A DNA stretch of 64,000 nucleotides from NCBI RefSeq assembly GCF_040720935.1, contig NZ_JBFDAE010000016.1, positions 1-64,000 on the forward strand. The letters run 5' to 3'. Below are positions 42,878 through 51,667 of this stretch, piece by piece. The position numbers and the translations under genes were made by a program. This DNA comes from Jejuia sp040720935 (GTDB taxonomy: Bacteria > Bacteroidota > Bacteroidia > Flavobacteriales > Flavobacteriaceae). Positions within the stretch are counted from its first letter, which is position 1. Each line of letters starts with the position of its first letter. A model generated the notes under the pieces. The model searched no databases. It was given only the letters and a program-made list of their open reading frames with translations, and was not told the origin of the DNA.

Positions 42878-43369
42878 ATGAAAAAATTATTTTTATTGGC
42901 AATTGCCGTAGTCGGTTTTTCTTTCACCTCTAATGCCCAAGATATTTCCGAGAATGCAATCGGGCTTCGTTTAGGCGACAGCGACGGGTTTGGTGCTGAA
43001 GTATCTTACCAACGTGCGTTAGGCGCAAACAATCGTTTAGAATTAGATTTAGGCTGGAGAAATGGAAACAACTACGATGGCTTCAAACTTGCTGGCTTAT
43101 ACCAATGGGTATGGGATTTAGATGGCGGTTTTAACTGGTATGCTGGTGTTGGTGGCGGATTAGGATCTTTTAGTTTTAACAACCCCGGCGGAAAAGATAT
43201 CTCTGATACTTTCGTATTCGTCGCTGGTGATGTGGGGATTGAGTACAACTTTGATATCCCATTATTATTGTCATTGGATTTTAGACCAGAAATTGGTTTT
43301 GGTGATGACACCTTTAATAATAATGATTTAGATTTTGATATCGCTTTAGGCATTCGTTACCAATTTTAA
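42878..43369 (+). CDS. Small outer-membrane beta-barrel protein
   Basis: Uncharacterised protein of 163 residues with a cleavable signal peptide (FLLAIAVVGFSFTSNAQ) and a mature part of alternating polar and hydrophobic strands rich in Gly, Asp and Phe. Seen: AIGLRLGDSDGFGAEVSYQR, WYAGVGGGLGSF and a final strand ending in aromatic residues (ALGIRYQF), as in small OmpA/OmpW-like barrels. No catalytic motif. It is transcribed alone, with a strong terminator 26 bases downstream. The role is unknown. Confidence 0.8.
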   Translation: MKKLFLLAIAVVGFSFTSNAQDISENAIGLRLGDSDGFGAEVSYQRALGANNRLELDLGWRNGNNYDGFKLAGLYQWVWDLDGGFNWYAGVGGGLGSFSFNNPGGKDISDTFVFVAGDVGIEYNFDIPLLLSLDFRPEIGFGDDTFNNNDLDFDIALGIRYQF

Positions 43370-43394
43370 CCAAGCATTTTTCATTATAATATCG

Positions 43395-43420
43395 AAGCAC
43401 CCTTTTTTGGGTGCTTTTCT
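43395..43420 (+). terminator. Terminator after the beta-barrel gene
   Basis: AAGCACCC and GGGTGCTT form a perfect 8-bp stem around TTTTTT, followed by a T-rich stretch. Confidence 0.9.
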
Positions 43421-43432
43421 TTTTACCAATAA

Positions 43433-43467
43433 TTTGTTTTTAAAAACTGCTTAATAATATATCTTTG
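43433..43467 (+). promoter_or_regulatory. Putative promoter of the Gfo/Idh gene
   Basis: TTTG at 43433-43436 and TATCTTTG at 43460-43467, separated by 23 bases, match the Bacteroidota -33/-7 pattern. The -7 element is 21 bases before the ATG. Confidence 0.6.
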
Positions 43468-43488
43468 AAATTGTATTAATAATCAAGT

Positions 43489-44469
43489 ATGAAGAAAATT
43501 ATGAAATGGGGTTTTATAGGTTGTGGTAGCGTTACTGAGGTAAAAAGCGGTCCCGCATACCACCAACAAACTGAAGGTTTTGAAGTAGTTGCAGTTATGC
43601 GCCGCGATTTAGACAAAGCAAAAGATTATGCTGCACGTCATAATATTTCAGCATATTATAACGATGCAGATGCGTTAATTAATGACGAAAATGTTGAGGC
43701 CGTTTATATAGCGACACCTCCCGATAGCCATAAAGAATATGCCTTAAAAATTGCGGAAGCAGGAAAAATTTGTTGCATTGAAAAACCATTAACACCTAGT
43801 TATAAAGACAGTTTAGAGATTCAAAATGTATTTGAATCTAAAAACCTTCCGTTGTTTGTTGCTTATTATCGTCGCTCTTTACCTCGTTTTTTAAAAGTGA
43901 AGTCTTGGATTGATAATGGTACTATTGGAGAAATTCGACACATTAATTGGTCATTTTGCAAACCACCAAACGCTATGGACTTAGCGAAAACCTATAATTG
44001 GAGAACGGATTCTAAAATTGCTCCCGGAGGGTATTTTGATGATTTAGCTAGCCATGGTCTGGACTTATTTGCATTCTTGTTAGGTGATTTTGAAGATGCT
44101 CAAGGGATTTGTAAAAACCAGCAAAACCTTTATGATGCTCATGATGCGATTACTGGGTCTTGGGTTCATAAACATAAAATAACTGGTTCTGGAAGTTGGA
44201 ATTTTGGAAGTCATAACCATATGGATGATGTTACTATCATTGGTAGTAAAGGACAAATTCGTTTTTCTGTATTTTTAGAAAACCCTGTTTATTTAAAGAC
44301 TGAAAATACCGAAGAAGAACTTTTTATTGAGAACCCAAAACACATTCAATTGTATCATGTAAACGGTATGCGTGATGAATTACTTTTTAACAATTCCAAA
44401 CATCCATCAACTGGAAAAACCGCTACACATACCAGTTGGGTTATGGATAAAATTCTTGGAAAACTATAA
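43489..44469 (+). CDS. Gfo/Idh/MocA-family oxidoreductase
   Basis: NAD(P)-dependent sugar dehydrogenase-type protein. Seen: the N-terminal Rossmann motif WGFIGCGSVTEVKSGPAY, AVYIATPPDSHKEYALKIAE, and the catalytic lysine region CCIEKPLTPSY (typical EKP motif). The substrate domain has GGYFDDLASHGLDLFAFLLG, containing the conserved Asp and His. Length 326 residues is normal. It is followed by two genes for ThuA-domain lipoproteins. In rhizobial thuAB, a ThuA protein is likewise paired with a Gfo/Idh-type dehydrogenase (ThuB) in 3-keto-disaccharide metabolism, which suggests a related sugar role here. ATG at 43501 is an alternative start. Confidence 0.88.
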   Translation: MKKIMKWGFIGCGSVTEVKSGPAYHQQTEGFEVVAVMRRDLDKAKDYAARHNISAYYNDADALINDENVEAVYIATPPDSHKEYALKIAEAGKICCIEKPLTPSYKDSLEIQNVFESKNLPLFVAYYRRSLPRFLKVKSWIDNGTIGEIRHINWSFCKPPNAMDLAKTYNWRTDSKIAPGGYFDDLASHGLDLFAFLLGDFEDAQGICKNQQNLYDAHDAITGSWVHKHKITGSGSWNFGSHNHMDDVTIIGSKGQIRFSVFLENPVYLKTENTEEELFIENPKHIQLYHVNGMRDELLFNNSKHPSTGKTATHTSWVMDKILGKL

Positions 44470-44536
44470 CCTCAACCTAATTTTTTCCTAAGACTGAGAT
44501 TCATTTTTAATATCTTCACAGAACTAAATTCACACT

Positions 44537-45586
44537 ATGAAACTTCGATATTTTTTAACCTTTCTTTTAGGAATAACACTTTTATCCAGTTGTAAATCAA
44601 AATCATCTGAAACTAAAGAAAAGCTCAAAGTTTTAATTGTAGATGGCGAAAACAATCATGGTATTTGGCCAAAGAGTACGTTTATGATGAAGGACTTTTT
44701 GGAACAAACAGGATTATTTGATGTTGAAATAGCCAGAAAAAAATATACTTGGATTGGGCCACATTATAATAAAGTTGAAGGTATTGAAGACATTAATGAA
44801 TTGTTGATGCTCTATCCTTTAAATGACGGTGTTTCCAGAACACCTGTAGATTCCACAAAATTCGATCCCGATTTTAATCCAGATTTTAAAAAATATGATT
44901 TGGTGGTGAATAATTTAGGTTGGAAATCTTCTGAATGGCCAGAAGCAACAAAACAAAATTTTGAAGACTATATGAAGAATGGGGGTGGTTTGGTTATAGT
45001 CCATGCCGCAAATAATGCATGGGGAGATTGGGACGCATACAATAAAATGATTGGTCTTGGCGCTTGGGGCGGTAGAGATGCAGAAACGGGGCCTTATGTT
45101 TTTTATAATGAAAACAATGAAATTGAGCGAGATCCTTCAGAAGGTATTTGTGCTTCCCATGGCAAACAATACGAATTTCAAATTCAAACTAGAGCTTCAG
45201 AACATCCTATTATGAAAGGTTTACCAAAGCTATGGCTTCATACAAAAGATGAACTTTACGACCGCATGAGAGGTCCAGGAGAAAACATGACAATTCTAGC
45301 CACAGCCTACTCTGACATTGAAGGCAATGCGCCACCATGGAAAAAAGACGTAAAAGGAACTGGAAGACATGAACCAATGTTGATTGCTGTTGAGTACGGA
45401 AAAGGTCGTGTGTTTCATTCAGCCTTAGGACATATGGATTATTCTATGGAATGTATTGGTTTTATAACGACATTTCAGCGTGGTGCAGAATGGGCAGCTA
45501 CTGGAAACGTTACACAATCTATTCCTGAAAACTTTCCAACCGCTGATACATCCTGTGCTATAAACTGGACATTAAAAACTGAATAG
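44537..45586 (+). CDS. ThuA-domain lipoprotein, copy 1
   Basis: Class-I glutamine-amidotransferase-like protein of the ThuA (trehalose utilisation) family. Seen: lipobox (LLSSC, Cys20), the start of the domain KVLIVDGENNHGIWPKST, YDLVVNNLGWKSSEWPE, GGGLVIVHAANNAWGDWDAY, and near the end GKGRVFHSALGHMDYSMECI, followed by FQRGAEWAATGNVT. Length 349 residues. The lipid anchor places it in the periplasm. It is followed 11 bases later by a close paralogue and preceded by a Gfo/Idh dehydrogenase. The family has no settled enzymatic reaction, though keto-sugar metabolism is the usual context. Confidence 0.87.
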   Translation: MKLRYFLTFLLGITLLSSCKSKSSETKEKLKVLIVDGENNHGIWPKSTFMMKDFLEQTGLFDVEIARKKYTWIGPHYNKVEGIEDINELLMLYPLNDGVSRTPVDSTKFDPDFNPDFKKYDLVVNNLGWKSSEWPEATKQNFEDYMKNGGGLVIVHAANNAWGDWDAYNKMIGLGAWGGRDAETGPYVFYNENNEIERDPSEGICASHGKQYEFQIQTRASEHPIMKGLPKLWLHTKDELYDRMRGPGENMTILATAYSDIEGNAPPWKKDVKGTGRHEPMLIAVEYGKGRVFHSALGHMDYSMECIGFITTFQRGAEWAATGNVTQSIPENFPTADTSCAINWTLKTE

Positions 45587-45597
45587 GAGAAATTCAT

Positions 45598-46590
45598 ATG
45601 AAACTAAAAATAGCACTTTTAATAGGTTGGACTGTTTTAATAAACAGTTGCAAATCTCAAACAAATTCTACAAGCAAAGTCACTAAAACACAACTCAGGG
45701 TGCTGATAATGGACGGTGAAAACAATCATGCCATTTGGCCAAAAACCACAGTAATGCTTCAAGATTATTTAGAAGAAACTGGGCTTTTTAAAGTTGACAT
45801 TACCAGGAAAGCATATACTTGGAAAGGAGAAAAACTTATTGAAAAATTTCCGTTAACACCACCTATTAAAACAACTCCAGTTAAAGAGCCAAAATACGAC
45901 CCAAATTTTAAACCAGATTTTAGCAACTATGATTTGGTGGTTTCCAACTTAGGTTGGAAAGCCTCTGATTTACCAGATGAAACCAAAGCTAGTTTTGAAA
46001 ATTACATGGCCAATGGTGGCGGATTAGTTGTAATTCACGCAGCAGATAACGCTTGGGGAGACTGGGATGAATTTAATAAAATGATCGGTCTAGGTGGCTG
46101 GGGCGGTAGAAACGAAATAACTGGGCCTTATGTGTTTTATAACGATCAAAATGAAGTTGAACGTGACCCATCAAAAGGTAATTGTGGACAACACGGAAAA
46201 CAGTCTGAATTTATTTTAACCACACGAGTTCCCGAACACCCAATTATGAAAGGCTTACCTAAGGAATGGCTGCACGCAAAAGATGAATTGTATGAAAAAC
46301 TAAGAGGTCCTGCTGAAAATATGACCATTCTTGCGACAGCATATTCAGATAAAAAAAACGATAAAAACCGCACAGGAAGACACGAGCCAATGTTAATGAC
46401 CATTAATTACAAAAAAGGTCGCGTGTTTCATACAACGTTGGGACACATGGACTATTCCATGGAATGTGTTGGTTTTATAACTACTTTTCAACGCGGTTCA
46501 GAATGGGCAGCTACAGGTAATGTAACGCAAAAAGTGCCTCAAGACTTTCCAAATTCAGACAAAATTAGTGTTCGGAAATGGTTGCCTTAA
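45598..46590 (+). CDS. ThuA-domain lipoprotein, copy 2
   Basis: Paralogue of the preceding gene, with the same order of motifs: lipobox (LINSC, Cys18), RVLIMDGENNHAIWPKTT, YDLVVSNLGWKASDLPDE, GGGLVVIHAADNAWGDWDEF, GRVFHTTLGHMDYSMECV and FQRGSEWAATGNVT. It is 330 residues long; the main difference is a shorter loop after the first strand and in the late region before the histidine motif. Tandem duplication is clear from the near-identical motifs and adjacent position. Whether the two differ in ligand is unknown. A hairpin terminator follows. Confidence 0.87.
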   Translation: MKLKIALLIGWTVLINSCKSQTNSTSKVTKTQLRVLIMDGENNHAIWPKTTVMLQDYLEETGLFKVDITRKAYTWKGEKLIEKFPLTPPIKTTPVKEPKYDPNFKPDFSNYDLVVSNLGWKASDLPDETKASFENYMANGGGLVVIHAADNAWGDWDEFNKMIGLGGWGGRNEITGPYVFYNDQNEVERDPSKGNCGQHGKQSEFILTTRVPEHPIMKGLPKEWLHAKDELYEKLRGPAENMTILATAYSDKKNDKNRTGRHEPMLMTINYKKGRVFHTTLGHMDYSMECVGFITTFQRGSEWAATGNVTQKVPQDFPNSDKISVRKWLP

Positions 46591-46638
46591 GAAAATAAAT
46601 TAAAAAAGACTTGAAGTAAACTTCTAATAAATATTAAA

Positions 46639-46676
46639 AACGCTTGTGCTGCAACTTCAGGTGAAGCGTTTTTTTG
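46639..46676 (+). terminator. Terminator after the ThuA pair
   Basis: AACGCTT and AAGCGTT form a 7-bp stem with further inner pairing (CTG/CAG), followed by seven T residues. It starts about 48 bases beyond the stop codon. Confidence 0.8.
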
Positions 46677-46712
46677 TTCTACTCATTTATACTTATACAT
46701 CATATTAATCGT

Positions 46713-46720
46713 TATTTTTG
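46713..46720 (+). promoter_or_regulatory. Putative -7 element of the OstA-like gene
   Basis: TATTTTTG matches TAnnTTTG and lies 18 bases before the TTG start at 46739. Confidence 0.45.
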
Positions 46721-46738
46721 CGATAAACATTTTCAGAT

Positions 46739-48877
46739 TTGAAAACACTTAATCTCCTATACAGTTTAGTATTTATTCTTGCATTTGGCACCTCAAATTT
46801 AATGGGGCAACAAATGATTGAAATTAAATATTCTGGTTTCCTAAATTTTGATGAAGAAGCGTATCCTGGTGCAAAAATATTGACCCGAGATGATTCTCAG
46901 CAAGTACACATTTTTCATGAGGGTACAAACATGTGGTGCGACAAAGCTTATTATTACGGTAAAGAAAACTTTATTGAGGCTTACGGAAATGTGAAAATGA
47001 TACAGGGTGATACTATTAATATGACTTCAAAATACGTTGAATATAGTGGTATTACACAATTGGCTTTTGCAAGTGGCGATGTGGTTTTAACAGATCCTGG
47101 TTCCACAATTTCTACAGACACGCTATATTTTGATAGGGAAAGACAACAGGCTTTTTACCGTAATATGGGTACAGTTGTTAAAGACTCATCTGGTACTATT
47201 ACAAGTAAAATAGGACGCTATTATATGAACGATAAAAAATATCAGTTTGTTGAAGACGTTGTGCTCACTAATCCAGAAGCTAAAGTTTTAACAGATTATT
47301 TCGATTTTTATTCCGACACAGGTTATGCCTATTTATTTGGCCCTTCTACAATAACTACTGAAGAAAGTGTTACCTACTGTGAAAAGGGCTTTTATGACAC
47401 TAAGGCAAAAACTGGTTACGCCATGAAAAATGCCAAAATTGATTATGATGACAAAGAAATAGTTGGCGACAGTTTATTTTTTGATCAAAATAGAAACTTT
47501 TCATCAGCAACAAATAATATTAAAATAACCGATACTTTAAACAATAGTGTTGTAAAAGGCCATTATGCCGAAGTTTTTAAAGCCAAAGATTCCATTTTTA
47601 TAACCAAACGTGCTTATGCCATAACTGTTCAAGAAAAAGATTCCATCTACATTCACGGAGATACCCTAATGGTAACAGGTAAACCAGAAAAAAGGATTAC
47701 ACGAATTTTTAGGAATGTAAAACTTTACAAATCTGATATTAGTGCTAAATCTGATTCAATTCACATGGATCACGAAAGCGGCTTAACGCAACTTATCAAC
47801 ATCAATGATGCCAGTTCTAGTGGTGCATTCACAACAGCCCGGAAACCTATCTTATGGAATTTGGCCAATCAAATGACAGGTGACACCATTCATTTACAAT
47901 CAGATACCGAAAAAGACAAACTAGACTCACTTATCGTATTTAATCATGCGTTTTTAATAAGTAAGGACACGCTTGGCGATGGCTACAACCAAATAAACGG
48001 TAAACGATTAATTGGCTTGTTTAATGATAAAAATGAATTAAATCAGGTCGATATCATTAAAAATGCGCAGTCCATTTATTACTTCAGAAATGAAGACAAT
48101 GAATTGGTAGGTATTGATAAGTCGAAATCGGGATTAATTACTATTTTCATTGAAGATAACGCGATTCAAGAAGTTAGAAAAATAAACCAAATAGACGGCG
48201 ATATTTATCCAGAATCCAAATTCCCAAAAAACGAAAGAATTCTAAAAGGATTTGATTGGCGAGAAGATGAGCGCCCCAATAGTGTTGAGGATTTATTTAA
48301 AGATGATCCGCCATTAGAATTACCAGTAATTCAAGGACTGGAGGATTATGTGCCACAAGAAGATTTTTTTGATGACCAAATTTCAGAGCGGATTAAATTT
48401 ATAGGAAAAAAGCCTAAAGCAAATAAGATATTAGAAGTTAAAAATGAAATTGATCTCGGTACTTCTAAAAATTTACTGAAATCTAATAATAATTTTCAAT
48501 CTAAAGACTGGGAAAAAGTGAGAGTATTGGTTAAACCCAGTAAAGCCATATCTCCAATTAACACCTCTATGACCAATAAATTAGTAGGGTCTGGACCTAA
48601 AAGTGGTTATATGTATCAACATGTCCCTAACCTAACTGGGAATTTCACTTTAACACTTTGGCTAAAGGGCAAGGGTTCAATTTTGATTGGTCTTGAAGAA
48701 CATGGTGGTGACCTTACAAAGTACAAAGTTAAAGTTTTGGAACTTTCAGAAAAATGGGTAAAACATTCTGTTAAGTGTAAAAAAGACAATGATGGGAATA
48801 AAATTAGAGTTATCATAAGTAGATTCAAATCTACTAATAGTGTTGAAATATGGAATCCTGAGTTGTTTGAGGATTAA
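46739..48877 (+). CDS. OstA/LptA-like protein with extra C-terminal domain
   Basis: Exported protein with an LptA/OstA-type beta-jellyroll N-terminal region, a fold used in lipopolysaccharide transport. Seen: signal peptide (LVFILAFGTSNLMGQQ), then repeated strands of the OstA type (MWCDKAYYYGKENFIEAYGN, VEYSGITQLAFASGDVVL, ISTDTLYFDRERQQAFYRN) over about residues 30-500. A charged linker ends near residue 570. The last 120 residues or so (YMYQHVPNLTGNFTLTLW, VEIWNPELFED) look like a separate carbohydrate-binding-type sandwich. Such a tail is not usual in OstA-like proteins. The start appears to be TTG at 46739. Role in lipopolysaccharide or other lipid transport is inferred from the domain. 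Confidence 0.8.
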   Translation: MKTLNLLYSLVFILAFGTSNLMGQQMIEIKYSGFLNFDEEAYPGAKILTRDDSQQVHIFHEGTNMWCDKAYYYGKENFIEAYGNVKMIQGDTINMTSKYVEYSGITQLAFASGDVVLTDPGSTISTDTLYFDRERQQAFYRNMGTVVKDSSGTITSKIGRYYMNDKKYQFVEDVVLTNPEAKVLTDYFDFYSDTGYAYLFGPSTITTEESVTYCEKGFYDTKAKTGYAMKNAKIDYDDKEIVGDSLFFDQNRNFSSATNNIKITDTLNNSVVKGHYAEVFKAKDSIFITKRAYAITVQEKDSIYIHGDTLMVTGKPEKRITRIFRNVKLYKSDISAKSDSIHMDHESGLTQLININDASSSGAFTTARKPILWNLANQMTGDTIHLQSDTEKDKLDSLIVFNHAFLISKDTLGDGYNQINGKRLIGLFNDKNELNQVDIIKNAQSIYYFRNEDNELVGIDKSKSGLITIFIEDNAIQEVRKINQIDGDIYPESKFPKNERILKGFDWREDERPNSVEDLFKDDPPLELPVIQGLEDYVPQEDFFDDQISERIKFIGKKPKANKILEVKNEIDLGTSKNLLKSNNNFQSKDWEKVRVLVKPSKAISPINTSMTNKLVGSGPKSGYMYQHVPNLTGNFTLTLWLKGKGSILIGLEEHGGDLTKYKVKVLELSEKWVKHSVKCKKDNDGNKIRVIISRFKSTNSVEIWNPELFED

Positions 48878-48902
48878 TTTGAGAAATGATTTGCGTTAAT
48901 AT

Positions 48903-50087
48903 ATGAAACCAGACTTCCTAAAATACCAAGCGCAAACCACTCCTACCCCTCTAGCACTTGAAATATCCCATGCTGATGGCTGTTATATTTATGACACAAA
49001 TAATAAACAGTATTTGGATTTTGTCGCAGGTGTTTCAGCTTGTACATTAGGACATCATCATCCTAAAATAAACGAAGCCATTAAAAACCAACTGGATAAA
49101 TATTTGCACGTCATGGTGTATGGTGAATATATTCAAAAACCCGCGGTTGAGCTCACAAAACTTTTAGCAAAAAATTTACCTAAGCATTTAGAAAAAACAT
49201 ACTTAACCAATTCTGGCACAGAAGCCGTTGAAGGCGCATTAAAATTGGCTAAACGCGCTACTGGACGCCATGAGATTATTGCTGCAAAAAATGCCTATCA
49301 CGGCAACACCATGGGCGCCATGAGCGTCATGGGCTTCGAAGAGCGCAAGCAAGCCTTTAGGCCATTATTACCAAATATTAGATTTATTGCGTTTAATAAT
49401 GAAAATGATTTAGAAGCTATCACCAATAAAACGGCATGTGTTATTTTAGAAACCATTCAAGGTGGCGCTGGCTTTATTGAACCTAAAAATAATTACTTAA
49501 AGAAAGTCCGCGAACGTTGTTCAGAAGTTGGTGCTTTATTAATTTTAGATGAAATTCAATCAGGAATTGGAAGAACAGGCAAACTCTTTGGTTTTGAAAA
49601 TTATAATTGTATCCCAGATATCTTAGTTTCAGGAAAAGGATTAGGCGGCGGAATGCCAATTGGTGCTTTTACTGCTTCGGGAGAATTGATGGATCTATTA
49701 CAAGACAACCCAAAACTGGGACATATTACCACCTTTGGCGGTCACCCACTTATTGCAGCTTCTGCCCTTGCAACTTTATCTGAAGTTATTGAAAGTGATG
49801 TAATGGCGCAAAGTTTAAAAAAAGAACAACTCATTAGAAAATTATTAAAGCATAAATTAATCAATGAAATTAGAGGAAAAGGTTTAATGCTTGCCTTAAT
49901 TTTACCATCTGCCGAAATCGCCAACGCTTTAATACTGGAAAGTAAAAACCGAGGTCTCATCTTATTTTGGTTGTTATTTGAACCAAAAGCCGTTAGAATT
50001 ACACCGCCCCTAACCATTTCTAACAAAGAGATAGCCGAAGGATGTAATATTATTCTCTCTGTTCTCGATGAAATGCATAAAGCTTAA
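48903..50087 (+). CDS. Class III aminotransferase, acetylornithine aminotransferase-like
   Basis: PLP-dependent omega-aminotransferase. Seen: LEISHADGCYIYDTNNKQYLD near the start, GVSACTLGHHHPKINEAI, YLTNSGTEAVEGALKLAKRA, AYHGNTMGAMSV, LDEIQSGIGRTGKLFGFE, and the PLP lysine in VSGKGLGGGMPIGAF (Lys245). TTFGGHPLIAASALA and the end KAVRITPPLTIS follow. Length 394 residues is typical of ArgD/GabT relatives. No arginine-synthesis genes are adjacent, so the substrate could be acetylornithine, ornithine or another diamine. It begins 25 bases after the OstA-like gene. Confidence 0.87.
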   Translation: MKPDFLKYQAQTTPTPLALEISHADGCYIYDTNNKQYLDFVAGVSACTLGHHHPKINEAIKNQLDKYLHVMVYGEYIQKPAVELTKLLAKNLPKHLEKTYLTNSGTEAVEGALKLAKRATGRHEIIAAKNAYHGNTMGAMSVMGFEERKQAFRPLLPNIRFIAFNNENDLEAITNKTACVILETIQGGAGFIEPKNNYLKKVRERCSEVGALLILDEIQSGIGRTGKLFGFENYNCIPDILVSGKGLGGGMPIGAFTASGELMDLLQDNPKLGHITTFGGHPLIAASALATLSEVIESDVMAQSLKKEQLIRKLLKHKLINEIRGKGLMLALILPSAEIANALILESKNRGLILFWLLFEPKAVRITPPLTISNKEIAEGCNIILSVLDEMHKA

Positions 50088-50234
50088 ATCCATCTCAACA
50101 CATTGAAAAACAGCAATTAGGACTCATTCACAACACCTATGTTCATTACTTTGTTAAAAACATTTGCAATATTGCATATCATCAATTAACCTATAACATT
50201 ACTTTTATTGCTGTAAAATAGTTACAACTTGTTT

Positions 50235-51623
50235 ATGGAGTTTAGTCAAAGCGACAACAACAATTTACCTCTTACTAAGTTTGAATCGATGTTAAAAACA
50301 AATCACGTTTTGTTTTTTGATTCCGAAGAATTTGAGAACATCATTCATCATTATCTTAACCAAGGAAAAATAGCTTTAGCAAAAAAAGCGATAAAACTTG
50401 GTTTGGCACAACATCCTACCTCCATTAATTTAAGATTATTTAAAGTTGAAATTCACGTATTTGAAAATAATTTAGATGAAGCAGACAAGCTTTTGAACGA
50501 TCTATATTTAATCGAACCTCATAACGAAGAAATTTTTATTCAAAAAGCTAATATTTTATCTAAAAAAGATAACCATATAAAGGCGATTGAAGTTTTAAAA
50601 CATACTTTAGATTTAACCGATGACCTTGTAGATATCTACTCCTTAATCGGAATGGAATACTTGTTTATAGATGAATTTGAAAATGCAAAAACATATTTTA
50701 AGAAATGTCTTGAAGAAGACATTGACGATTACTCGGCACTTTATAATGTGATATATTGTTTTGATTATCTGGAACAAAACCAAGCTGCCACAGACTATCT
50801 AAATACTTTTTTAGATAAAAACCCATATTGCGAAGTTGCATGGCATCAATTAGGAAAACAGTATGTTACTTTAGAACTATACAAAAAAGCACTTGCGGCT
50901 TTTGATTTTGCAATCATTTCAGATGATACATTTGTAGGTGCCTATTTAGAACGCGGGAAGGTTTTAGAAAAACTTGGGGAATACCTGCAAGCTATTGAAA
51001 GTTACAATCTTACATTAAGATTGGATGACCCTACTGCATTTGCGTTATTAAGAATTGGACATTGCTATGAAAAATTAGGCAATTTAGATGTTGCGGTTCA
51101 GTATTACTACAAAACAGTTGAAGAAGACCCACAACTAGATAAGGGCTGGATTGCCATTACAAGGTTTTACAAAAAAGAGAAAAACTACCAAAAAGCTTTA
51201 TATTATATCAATAAGGCCATTAATATCGATTCTGAAAATGTTCACTATTGGAAATTGTATTCACAAATCAACCAACGTTTAAATCACTTTGAAGAAGCAG
51301 AGCGTGGCTATAAAAAAACGTTAGAGTTAGGCAATTTCGAAATTGATACTTGGATTGCTAGAGGCGATTTATTGCTAAAACTTGGTGAACCAGAAGCAGC
51401 ACTATTCAACTTTGAACAAGCTTTGGAATTCTTCCCAGAAAATGCTGAAATTGAATACCGTTTGGCAGGTTTGAATTTCACATTAAATCAAAATACAAAA
51501 GGGCTTTTTTATCTTAAAAACGGACTGCGAAACAACCGTGATTATAGTTTTATAATCGATGAGCTTTTTCCTGATTTTGCAAATAGCGACCAGGTAAAAA
51601 CCCTACTAAAAACTACATCCTAA
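50235..51623 (+). CDS. Tetratricopeptide-repeat protein
   Basis: Soluble helical repeat protein of 462 residues with about ten TPR units, for example GKIALAKKAIKLGLAQHP, NHIKAIEVLKHTLDLTDD, ELYKKALAAFDFAIISDD, EYLQAIESYNLTLRLDD, NYQKALYYINKAINIDSE and EPEAALFNFEQALEFFPE. The start is ATG at 50235, two codons after an in-frame TTG. No signal peptide or other domain. TPR proteins mediate protein contacts. Its place ahead of the DUF368 pair and aroE is an order I recognise from flavobacteria, but the partner is unknown. Confidence 0.88.
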   Translation: MEFSQSDNNNLPLTKFESMLKTNHVLFFDSEEFENIIHHYLNQGKIALAKKAIKLGLAQHPTSINLRLFKVEIHVFENNLDEADKLLNDLYLIEPHNEEIFIQKANILSKKDNHIKAIEVLKHTLDLTDDLVDIYSLIGMEYLFIDEFENAKTYFKKCLEEDIDDYSALYNVIYCFDYLEQNQAATDYLNTFLDKNPYCEVAWHQLGKQYVTLELYKKALAAFDFAIISDDTFVGAYLERGKVLEKLGEYLQAIESYNLTLRLDDPTAFALLRIGHCYEKLGNLDVAVQYYYKTVEEDPQLDKGWIAITRFYKKEKNYQKALYYINKAINIDSENVHYWKLYSQINQRLNHFEEAERGYKKTLELGNFEIDTWIARGDLLLKLGEPEAALFNFEQALEFFPENAEIEYRLAGLNFTLNQNTKGLFYLKNGLRNNRDYSFIIDELFPDFANSDQVKTLLKTTS

Positions 51624-51667
51624 TTCAACTCAAATTGCATACCTTTGGTTTTCTTAAAAATCAATAC

